A stretch of 64,000 nt of DNA from Acorus gramineus (taxonomy: Eukaryota; Streptophyta; Magnoliopsida; Acorales; Acoraceae): assembly GCA_030737835.1 (NCBI GenBank), contig CM060850.1:15699163-15763162 (forward strand). The letters are read 5' to 3'. The translations under genes and the position numbers were made by a program. Of this stretch, positions 24,091 through 34,399 are shown piece by piece. The notes under the pieces were generated by a model. The model had not been told where the DNA came from and ran no database searches. It saw only the letters and a list, made by a program, of their open reading frames with translations. Position 1 is the stretch's first letter. The number at the start of each line of letters is the position of its first letter.

Positions 24091-24657
24091 CGCAGCCAAG
24101 CCCTAAAAAACCCTTTTTTTCACCTCTTTTCTCCCTCTTTCACCCACCCACCCGTTGCCAACCCCGAAAAATCATCAAAAACAAGTTTGAATCCGAAGGT
24201 AAACATCAAAACCCTAAATGTTCTTGAATTTTATTATTTATTTGTCAATTGTTTTGATTTTTTTGAATAAATTTTTTTGAATAAATTAGGGTTTTTAAAA
24301 AAAATCCTAAATGTTGAATGTTGAATTTATTTATTATTGGAATGTTGATTGTATGATGTTTTGTTAAGTGAAATGCGAATTTTTTTAGGGTTTTGGTTAT
24401 TTTAAAATGTTTTATTTGTCAAAATAAACTTTTAAATCTTAAAAAAATTTGTAATTTTTTTTAAAAATTGTATGGCCTTAGGAAATAATTCAATGGCCTC
24501 TTAGTAAACATTTTTAAAAAATTAAAGGCTATTTTTAGGAAATATGCTTTGTATGTGTTGCATGAATGTTTTTTGTGTTTAATGTGTATGTGTTGGATGG
24601 ATTTTATTATTATGAATTTAGAAATATATTTACTAAGTTGAATAATTTATGGTTTAG

Positions 24658-27600
24658 ATGGTAAAGAAATCCGATGTCCCGTTAATGTACTCTTTTAACG
24701 GGAGGATTGTTCGAAGCGAAGGTAGTTCATTTTATGAAGGAGGTACCATGAAAACCACCATCATAAATAAGAAGATCTCTTATGTCGATTTACTCCAAAT
24801 GATGTACCATATGACGGAGACCGATCCAAGTCTTTACAAATTGTCCATGACTGCTGTGCATCCAACTCACGACGGAAAGTGTATGGGTGCCCCTCTCGAA
24901 GATGATATGGGGGTGAAAGTTATGATAATGATGTACCCAAAGCACGCGCATATCATTCAAATATGGTTAGAGAAGGAAGAGATCATACAAAGAGGCCGTG
25001 GCGCGATGAATTATGATCCAGAAGATTCATATCCTTCCATTGTTCGTGAACCATATCAACCTTCATCGTCGTCGTTTGTTCCGTGCACCCAAGAGAATAT
25101 GATTGAAGCAACACCGACCAATGCCTATGGAGTGTGAATATACCACATTTGTAAGTATTGTGAATTTATAGGATGTTTTTGGTGGGTGTATTCATATATG
25201 TAAGTATATTGTGTTTGCATTTATAGGTCCCCATTTCATGACATGGGTTGGGACGATATTCGTGAAGGAATTGAAGTGAACAATGAAGGAGAAGAAGATC
25301 AAGAAGGGGGAGAAGAAGAAGATCAAGATTGGGGAGAAGAAGAAGAGGATGATTATGAAGAAGGCTCCGAAGAAGAAGAAGAAGCAGAGGAACCTGATAG
25401 TGAGGAGGACCATGATGTGAGGAGAACTGCCATCAGTGAATATGGTGTTCCTCAAATGTTTCCTACACGTGAGCTTATGGAGCAGGCGGTGGCTGAAAAT
25501 GTCCATCCATGCATTTATGAAATCGGATCTTCTTCGTGTAATGAACTTGAGGTTGGTCAGCTTTTCGCGAATAAGAAGTCACTCATTAATGCTGTCCGAA
25601 CCTGGAGCATAAAGAAATGCGCACAATGTCATGTGGTGAAATCAAATGCAGAAAAATACGCCGTTAAGTGCATAAATGATGAATGTAATTGGAGATTATA
25701 TGCGAGGAGGGTCAGTGGTTCAGAAATGTTCAAGATTTCCACTCTGAGAGTTCCTCATACATGCTCCGATCCTCTTCTCAGTTCAAATCACAGACAATTT
25801 AGTTCTGATTATATCTCACAGCTGATTATGCCAACGATTCGTCATAATTTGAGAATCAGTGCTACTGAGATAATGGACAGGATACGTGCTGATCATCACT
25901 ACACAATTTCATACTCAAAAGCAAACCGTGCCAAATGGAAGGCTATGGAGAGGATATTTGGAAATTGGGAGGAATCATATGCTGAGTTGCCTCTATATGT
26001 TGATGCCTTGAGGAGGTCTAATCCAGGAACAACTGTGTTCTTCGAAGGCCCTGTCATACAAGAGAATAACATGGGCAGACCGATCCGACAGTTTGAACGT
26101 GTTTTTTGGGCATTCGGTCCAGCCTTAGAGGCTTTCAAACATTGTCGTCCATTGGTTTGCATCGATGGAACACATCTGTATGGAAAGTATAAAGGAACTC
26201 TCCTGATAGCCACTGCTTGCGATGCAGAAAATGGTTTGCTTCCGATAGCCTTTGCTATAGTTGAGTCTGAGAACAGAAGCAGTTGGACCTTCTTCCTTTG
26301 GAACTTGTACATTTCTGTTGGTGGTATAAACAATTTGTGTGTCATATCTGATCGGCACTTGGGCATCATAGCAGGCATGAAGGATATTGAGGAATCAAGC
26401 AATGTAACATGGCACCATCGTTTCTGTATGAGACACATGATAGACAACTTCAAAAAACATGTAAAATCAAAGGAGTTGAGTGACCAGGTGTGGAGGGCTG
26501 CCACCTTGAAATGTCCAAATCAATTTGCTGATGAAATGCGAAAGATTCTTACTGCCTCCTCACAAGCTCGCACATGGCTTGATCAAGTCCCTCCACAAAC
26601 ATGGGCCCTTTGTTATGACGATGGCCGTCGTCATGGCACGATGACCACCAATAGAGCTGAAAGCATGAACAGTGTCTTGAAAGGTGTAAGAGGGTTGCCA
26701 ATCACTGCCATATTACAACAAACATTCATACGAGTGTCAGAGTATTTTTATACAAGGCGTGAATCGGCCGAGAGCATGTCAGGTGAACATGTGCCATCTA
26801 TGCAGCAACATTTGGAGAGAACTGCACATGATGCAAGGGCGATGTTAGTAAGAAGGCTTGATAGATCAGAATTCAATGTCCAAGACAAGAATGCGGTTAT
26901 GTACATTGTTTTCCTATATCCTGACAATGCAGAATGTCAATGTCATGTTCCGAAGTTGTTTCACTATCCATGTGCACATGTCATAGCGGCCTGTGGGTAT
27001 GCTCGTATTAGTCCTGGGAGATATGTGTCACATTGGCTTTCCTCAGAGTCATATAGACACACTTATGAACCCCGATTCCACTCCGTTGATGATAAAAGTC
27101 GTTGGCCGATTCCTACGGAAAACGATCCCATCTTCATCCCACCAAATGTTAGGAGACAAGCGGGGCGCCCTGTATCAACTCGTCGACGTATGCATATGGA
27201 CTCCAGGGATCCAAGTCTGAGATATACATGTTCAATATGTCATGAGAAAGGCCATAGAAAAAATAAATGTCCACGTAGAATACAAATGCTGGTAATTGAT
27301 GTTAAATATGATTGTGATATGATTTTTTGTGTTCAATTGTTTGAGTAGATATTAACTTGTGTTCAAATTACAGGTGATGGACATCCGTGAGTGGCATGGA
27401 CCCGTCGTGGATGATTTGCTGTATTTTCAGGGATCTCATAGGTCTCATCATGGATTCCAGGGCAAGGTATGACAGATGCTGTGTTTTTCTCTAATGTTAT
27501 TCTTCATATATGATTTTTTTCTTACTTCAATATATAATTTCCTTAAACAGACCGACTCCTCCAAGTTTACTATCCACATGGTGGCATTGCGGCACTGGGT

Positions 27601-29609
27601 CATGGATCCACGCATCGAGCCATACGTGAGGGCATCAGGATTGTATTATTTGACAGAGATGGGGTATACCAGATCAGATCATCGACTTCTACAAGCACTG
27701 ACTGAGAGATGGAGACCAGAGACCAACACATTTCATCTGCGACAGGGCGAGATGACAATTACACTTCAGGACGTTGCTATTCTGACTGGACTACCCATTG
27801 ATGGCAAGCCCGTGACTGGTATCACAGACCACGATGATTGGGCCAGCGTCTGTGAGGAGCTGTTAGGTGTTGGCCCCCCTGCAGATAAGATCAAGGGTGG
27901 AAGAATTTTTCTGTCATGGCTTAAAGAAACCTTCAGCATCGTACCAGATGTTGAATTGGACGACGATATCCTTGGGCAGTATGCACGTGCATACATCTTA
28001 TTTGTGCTTGGATCAACAATCTTCGCCGATGGCACAGGAAATAAGATACATGCGTGCTACCTTCTTTATTCAGAGATTTTGAGGATGCTGGTCGATATTC
28101 ATGGGGTGCAGCTGCGTTGGCCCACTTATATAGAGCATTGTACAGAGGTAGTGTGCTTGGAGAGAGGATGTCGGCAGGATCTCATGGTTTTTATTCTTTG
28201 CTACAGGTAATATGCAAACCTCAATTTTCATCCATACATACTAAATTTGTTTTTTTTCTTGTGTTACTAAAGATTTTGTTCCAATGCAGCTATGGTCGTG
28301 GGAGAGATTACATGTGGGACGACCGTCATTGCATGATCCGGATTTTATTCTTGGAGATCGACCTTTGGGAGCAAGGTAATGTCAATATTTTCATCTTCTT
28401 TTGTCAATTCATAGAAGATCATATATCATTAAATTCGAAATTTCAGGTGGAATGTGACTCAGAGGTTTGATGAAAATTCGCGTGTTCTGATATACTATAG
28501 AGCACAACTGGACTATCAGCTTCAGTCGCAGGTGACTATACAATTAGCCATATATTTGACAAATGATATATTCTACGTTAATTGTCATACTAATTATATA
28601 TTTGGTTTTTGGTAGGTTATATGGCAGCCTTATGCTGGGACATATGAGACACTACCACCTGCATGTTTGGATCATATGGAGTTGTGGACGGCTAGGGTCC
28701 CACTCATTTGCTTTGATATTGTGGAGATGCACGTGCCGGATCGAGTCGCACGTCAATTTGGATGGCATCAGGACATTCCATCTGATGTAGAGGCCATCGA
28801 CCGGGTAAACCGACGAGGTAGACAGGATGTGAATTGGTGTGTTTTTCACGAGTCTTATATCGAGCGTTGGGACCAACGATTGGATCACATCCACCAATTT
28901 CCTGATACCCGGAGTTCGAGGAGATATATGGAGTGGTACTGGGAGAGAACAGTCAGACATATCACACCTCCACCACCCCCACAGTACCATCCAGGCTATG
29001 TCGCACCAAATTCGGTAAGAATTTTAAACGCGTGTTACATTTGTAGATAGTGATAAATGATTTTATAACAACTTATTATATTGAAACTTTTGTTAACAGG
29101 GGGGAGTTACACAGAACATCACCGAGGTGCTTGCAAGGGGGTTGGTCTTATACCCCAACTGCGGTGAGTGGGATCGTATAGTTGCGGTGGCACGGGACTA
29201 TGCAGATGCGATGATGGGAGACATGGGACAACCTTCGAGTACTCCCAGTGCATCTACAGATGCTGATGATTCTCAGGATGTGGTAGATGATAGTTTCGCT
29301 CACACGGAATTCACCATTGACGAGTTCTTCAATGATGTACGACTGGATGCAGAGATCGATGAGCAACCACAACAACCAGCCCCAGCTCCTGATCAGGCTC
29401 CACAGATGACACTCCAGACATATACTCGTGGACCACGCAGGGTTTGGTGTACTTCTTCTACTACTGCCAGTCGGGGATCGGGCGAACAATTTACCACTCC
29501 ACCACAATCAGGTGTGCCACCATCCACAGCAACTGACGTACCCTCTTCATCAGCACCTCCTGCTCCGAGAAAAGCCAAAAAGAAAGGACTTCTGAGAATA
29601 TTTGGATGA
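24658..29609 (+). CDS. MULE transposase fused to a plant mobile domain, 8 exons
   Basis: Proposed exons: 24658-25133, 25227-27291, 27374-27466, 27551-28206, 28290-28375, 28447-28531, 28616-29014 and 29100-29609, about 1456 aa. Order: N-terminal PB1-like part (1-159); acidic Glu-rich linker; MuDR-type DNA-binding region; DDE catalytic domain with Asp472 (CIDGTHLYGKYKG), Asp534 (VISDRHLGI) and Glu637 (NRAESMNSV); SWIM zinc finger C-x-C...C-x-H; CCHC knuckle (CSICHEKGH..NKC); then a plant mobile domain (FHLRQGEMTITLQDVAILTG, DAGRYSWGAAALAHLYRAL) and a basic KKKGLL tail. The intron after 25133 is phase 2 and its donor overlaps a stop at 25135-25137; if retained, a 159-aa protein results. The fourth exon is 656 nt where 657 would keep frame: the frame slips by one base near 28050-28062, so the PMD part may be broken here or the base miscalled. 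Confidence 0.85.
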
Positions 29610-29909
29610 TTGTATTTCTGTTGCATGTAAAACACTTTTATTTCTGCATTTTCATTTCTGTGTATTGATTTCTGAGAAAGGACTTCTGAGAATATTTTCA
29701 TTTCATTTCTGTTGGATGACTGTAATTCATGCATTTTCATTTCTGTGTATTGTATTTGTGTATTTTCATTGGTGTTTAGAAACAGGAGTCAAGTGATTAC
29801 AATGGATTTATGTAAATATCAATGCATTCTTATTATATGTTCAAGCAGGAATTTTTATACAGGTGAGATAGCCAAAGTTGTATACAACTCAAAAAAAAAA
29901 AAAGGGCCT

Positions 29910-30097
29910 GAAGACGGATTGTATATAATCCGTCTTCTGGAGACGGATTATATACAATCCGTCTCCAGGAGACGGGTTATATATAACCCGTCTTCAGGAG
30001 ACGGGTTATATATAACCCGTCTCCAGTGTAAATCCATACCATTTACACTGGAGACGGATTACACTGGAGACGGATTATATATAATCCGTCTCCAGTG
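29910..30097. repeat. Right palindrome array of the MULE
   Basis: Palindromes at 29910-29937, 29939-29966, 29968-29995 and 29997-30024 (28 bp each, some arms GAAGACGG/CCGTCTTC), a half-unit at about 30046-30061 (arm only), and the 36-bp terminal palindrome 30062-30097. The arm sequence is shared with the left array, but the centres differ (GATTATATAATC or GTTATATATAAC instead of CATATATATATG), so the two arrays expanded separately. Confidence 0.95.
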
Positions 30098-30203
30098 TAA
30101 AATACCTGCGGGGCTAGTTTTTGCAAATATTCGGGTGGGGGGGCTATTTTTGTAAATATTCATTTTTCCGGGGCTAAAAATGATAATTTCCCTATTTATT
30201 TCT

Positions 30204-30857
30204 GGGGAAATTAATTCTGGGTCCTTACGTGAACCCCTAAAATATTTGTAGGTCCCTGAAATTTCTAAACTTATTTTAAAGTCCCCAAACATCATTGTGT
30301 ATTATTTATGGGTCCTTTCGTCTCTACACCGCTGCTAAGTCCACCATTATATTTTTCATTTTTATCCTCATTTCTTCACCTTCTATGTACATTGTTAAAC
30401 TGTATGTACAAGCAGGCCTGTGTATGTAGATCTGTGTATACTGTATGTGTATTTTGTTAATAGGTTTTATACATTATTTATTTTCTTATTATGAATGTCA
30501 TTATATTGTAACATGATAAAAATTTATTATATTCTTAGAGTTGATTGTGGTATGTTCATCATCAAATTTGACGCGCGTGGAGGAATGTGATGTTGTATGT
30601 GTACATGTGAGAGAAGGGATACAAAGAAATGTGAAGACATGAGCAAATTTGAAAAAAAAAAAGAGTGATAAAAGATGATCCTCAGTTTCTCATTGAATGG
30701 AAAGGATCTAAGAATAATACTCCAAGTAATCTGGGAATCTAAAATTCAATTAAAAAATAATACTCTAAGTAATCTGGGTAACTAAAATTCAATCTAGATA
30801 TTATAGGGACCTAGAAATAATTTACGGATTCTCTGGAGGACCAGAATTAAGTTCTCC
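30204..30857. mobile_element. 654-bp TIR element flanking the MULE
   Basis: The ends GGGGAAATTAATTCTGGGTCC and, on the right complement, GGAGAACTTAATTCTGGTCC are imperfect inverted repeats. Similarity continues inward through 'aggtccctgaaatttct' on the left and its complement on the right, giving a TIR of about 60 bp. Non-coding. The MULE insertion lies directly against its left end, so this element was probably already in the EDS1 promoter. Confidence 0.6.
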
Positions 30858-30895
30858 TTATCCTTAAAGGCTCACTAAATAGGTGTGCCCGTCTG

Positions 30896-30949
30896 ATTGG
30901 TGGATTTTTGTGTTGGGGTCAAATTATTGTCGTCTACTTTATGAGTCAA
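30896..30949 (-). promoter_or_regulatory. Possible displaced EDS1 promoter (CCAAT and W-boxes)
   Basis: Read toward EDS1 (minus strand), this stretch has TTGACT (30944-30949), TTGACC (30917-30922) and CCAAT (30896-30900) within 54 bp. TTGAC[C/T] is the WRKY-bound W-box typical of defence genes. With the MULE and the small element removed, it would lie only a few hundred bases or less upstream of the EDS1 leader. The motifs are short, so this is inference. Confidence 0.35.
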
Positions 30950-33726
30950 AGTCTTCTCTGATCGGGATTGCACAGGAAATAGAACACGTTACATGTTACA
31001 TGATGTTTACATTTTTTTTAAAATTAAAACACGTTTGAGTTGAGTTTTTTTTTTTTTTTTAGTAAAAATGACTGACTCTAACATTTTTCTACGATAGAAT
31101 TATTGCTCTAAGTTTTGGGCTTGAGAGAACCCTGCCAAGCTCATTTGGGACACGGATGGGTTCACTCAATTCCGGTCATCTGCAGCTCAGAAACAATCGT
31201 GACTCGTGAACCACCTATCGTAGTATATATTTGTATTATTGTAGTATATGAAAATTTTAAAAAAATATTTTTTAGAAAAAAACGTTTAGTGCCTTTTAGT
31301 GTATACTTTAATTTTTATAACGGTACATACTTCAATGTTTTAATGATGTGAGTGTAGATTTAAAAAAAATAGTAATAATGAAATGATTAGCAATAGACTG
31401 CACAAGAGTCGGACGTATCATTTTTAGGTGGTTCACAGTTGTAAGCCCACGTTTGGGAACAAGATTTAATTCTTAAAAATCATACATTTATTTTGAAAAT
31501 TGATTTTTATAAAGCACTTCAAGTGATATTTATAACCAAAAAACAGAGTCATACTTTAATTATTAATTATTTAAAGTTTTGGACGTTTGAAAATTTGTTT
31601 ATAGCTTTTGGCTTCTTGCAAAAAGTGAAATCTCCTAAACTGTGTGTCCAAATGCCCCCATTGTCATTATTGTTTTGTAGAACAATTTGCTTATTTTTTA
31701 AGTATGTTGTTTTCGATTGTAGGTTATCTTTTTAGAAATGAAATATATTGAAATGTATTCATTTTTATGTTTTTTTATAATAAAGTATATTGCGGTATAT
31801 ATTTTATATATATATTTGATAAGTAATATGGTGACTATAAATGGGATTACAAAAATGATTGAGTACATCAACTCTCAGAATACGTACCCGATAGAACTCA
31901 TTTGAGAGAGACTCTATTGAGTTATGGATCATGTGGTTTATTGATGGATTTTAGCCCACACCGGGGACGCTTATGGGAGTAGAAGATGTTAGAAAAGGAA
32001 ATTGGCATGGATCATGCACGGTGCAACCTCACATGTTTTGTTTTTCTTTAACATATATACTTATTTAATGAAATATTTATTTTATAAAAATATATATATG
32101 TGCTCAAACATTTTTTTAGTTTCTTAACCTAAAATATATTAGTTTAATACAATATATATTAAGTTAGGAGGTAACCGGTATAGCATTAATGACTTCAAGA
32201 ATAATTTGAGTGTACCAACATCTTTTGTGAATGAAAAAATAATGAACTTTGATATACATGACCTTAAAAATCGTCTTAAAAATCGCCCAGAATCATATAT
32301 ACTTATGTGAAAGTCAAATGTATTTATACGGTACAGAAGAAAACTCATATAAATACATATGACATTAAACAAAAAGTATAAGATGATTTTTAAAGCTAGG
32401 TGTATTATTTTTGAAAAATGTTACATTCATTCCTGAATATTGCCTAGCTTTAAATGTATACCGTTTATTTGAGATAACATGCAGACCTCCAAGTAAGGGT
32501 CCACATCGTCTGTTATTTTTTCTCTATTATTATCTTGCTTTGCTTTTCCCCTAAGGTATGCCTCGCATAATTCGGCATAATGGACGGCCAAAAAGCAAGC
32601 ATGAGCCCCACCTTTTTTCTTTCTTTCTTTCAGTTCACACAAAAACTCAGGATCCACCTTTGTTATCATTTAAAGTGGGCCCCACTTATATTCTTTCTTC
32701 AGTTCACACACAATACACTTGATAGAATGAAATTCAAAGACTTTTTCTTGTTTGGCACAACCTAAATTTTGAAACAAAAACAGATCTTTTTTTTTCTTCT
32801 ATGTTTCATTTGAAACAACTGGGTTACATTACATTTATAATACTCAAAAAAATTAAATTTCACTAATAACATATTTTAAGTTCAAAATAAAATATATAGA
32901 CATGATACATGACACCAGTCACTATAATACAAGAACATCATATTTCAATAGAAATATAAATGAGAAAGTTCAGTAAAATAAAAAGACACCTTATAGAAAA
33001 GTTTACTTAAACATCATATTTTTTTGGGATTCTTTGGACATAAGATGATTTTTATGACATCAAACAAAACCCATATAAATCATGTGGGGAGATATATGTA
33101 CACCCAGTACAAGATAAATAATAATTTAAATGAACCAGCCGGATGATATGAAATTTAATTCAATATTAAATATAAATTAAATAGCCTGAAAAGGCTGTGA
33201 GAGTGGTGGAGGATAGGGACACTCGTAGCAACAACATGTTTAGAAATATCAAGACCACTATGTATCATTTCAAACCAAATGAACAAATATATATTACTGT
33301 AATTGAATCACTTTCGGATGCACCATTTGATATCTTATCAAACTTGGAGCATAGGGACCAATCCAAATAGGTCAATTGCAACTTAGGATCCACCTCAATG
33401 TTATGCCCATGCATGCCTTGCACAATTTCAGCTCTTGTTTTTTTTCTTGTCCATCTTTTGAAGATATATTTGTTATCAATTTTCACGATATTCAATTTAT
33501 TTTTAAAGACTTTAATCTTAAGACTATATAGAATGCCTCTCATCTTGAACAACCTTAACTACAAAAGATGGTTTTGGAGCCCAATACAAGGGCTATTTGT
33601 TGGGTTGGCACACATGCATTGTGGTTTGTGCTTTTTGAATCCATATTCATTATTATATGCTCTCGAGAGGTGGGAGTGACAATTGACCTGCCTCTGGGAG
33701 ATCGAGCGGGTTTGGTGCATTTTAAC
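30950..33726. other. Gene-free DNA between EDS1 upstream region and LINE debris
   Basis: Holds a TTTGGA-family element at about 31448-31662 ('cacgtttggga...tgtccaaatgcccc'), a short ACTCAGTC-family scrap near 31065-31095 and several AT-rich tracts. Open frames at 32427-32669, 33265-33552 and 33398-33679 show no recognisable domain. Confidence 0.4.
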
Positions 33727-33845
33727 CTCCTGAGATGATGTATTACCTGTGAACAATCTTGGGGTGTTGGCTACTATTCCGACTCTCATTTTTAACACTT
33801 AAATATCAACCCTATTTTACTCGATCAAAACAACATTCTAATTAT
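33727..33845. repeat. Segment duplicated at 39642-40368 (copy 1)
   Basis: About 119 bp from 'ctcctgagatgatgtatta' to 'caacattctaattat'. The second copy begins at 39642 and is interrupted by a LINE tail between 39736 and 40326. Confidence 0.8.
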
Positions 33846-33849
33846 GACC

Positions 33850-34390
33850 AATTGAAAGGTAGTAGGCTAGTTGGATATGGGGAGAGGGCCAAGAGGCCTT
33901 CATTAAGGGGATCATTTATCCACATCCCCAACAATACTTTAGAAATGAGTAAAACATGGTTTGATAGATTTTTGGAAGTTTCAATTGGCGACGAGCACAC
34001 TTCTCTCATATTGATTCAATATGCTAATAACACCATTCTTCTTTGTGATGGAGGGGAAAACTTTCATACCTTGAAGTTCACCATGAAATGCTATGAGTGG
34101 TTTCCGTCCTTAAGGTAAAAATTGTTAAGAAAGGTTTCGTGATAATTAATATGTTTTAGTAGGTTTCCTTGCATATTTGGAGAATAGGTTGCCAAGAAAT
34201 AAACTTCTCAATCCTCTCCTTGAAGCTTGAAGAAAAATGTTCAGACATCGATATTCTAAAGATTTGACAGGAGACTAGAGACATGGAAAGGTAAATTATT
34301 GTGCTTGGGAGGTCACCCAGTCTTCATAAAGCGATTTTCTTAGGCCTCCCTCTATATTTCTTTTCAATAATTATGAAGTTTGATCCAAAG
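33850..34390 (+). mobile_element. LINE reverse-transcriptase remnant
   Basis: Frames on the plus strand contain HTSLILIQYANNTILLCDG, a decayed form of the L1-type 'ishl.fADDtllf..a' motif (the YADD catalytic motif reads YANN). Further on come [15 protein letters not shown] and [14 protein letters not shown], the plant LINE 'WkgklLSlGGrltLi.svL..lP.Yf.Sl.k.P' segment. It is spread over more than one frame with stops, so it is long dead. It ends near 34390 where Ty3/gypsy sequence begins. Confidence 0.75.
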
Positions 34391-34399
34391 ATAAAGAAA

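Larger units (their letters stand above)
23800..30192 (+). mobile_element. 6.4-kb Mutator-like element (MULE) with long TIRs and palindrome arrays
   Basis: TIRs of 131 bp (23800-23930 and 30062-30192) match at 128 of 131 positions, so the insertion is young. Flanking direct repeats: TATTTATTT occurs immediately right of the element (30193-30201) and at 23788-23796 on the left, or as a 12-bp repeat with one mismatch (23788-23799, 30193-30204) that abuts both TIRs. Inside lie left subterminal palindromes, a leader with a probable intron (donor GAAG|GTAAAC near 24200, acceptor just before 24658), one spliced transposase-PMD gene on the plus strand, a 3' region with a tandem duplication of about 95 bp (copies near 29585 and 29680), and right subterminal palindromes. 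It is divergent from EDS1. It looks nearly autonomous apart from one suspected frameshift. Confidence 0.92.

Noticed and set aside
23518-24270. Plus-strand open frames over EDS1 exon 1 and the MULE left end
   Set aside because: Antisense of EDS1 or translations of the palindrome array.
24658-25137. Stand-alone 159-aa MULE gene
   Set aside because: Kept only as an alternative product: a phase-2 donor joins it to the transposase exon, and PB1-like parts are normal N-termini of plant MULE transposases.
25899-26504. 201-codon antisense frame in the MULE
   Set aside because: Opposite strand of the transposase catalytic domain.
28046-28066. 20-nt intron to reconcile the PMD frames
   Set aside because: Far below plant minimum intron length; a one-base slip is simpler.
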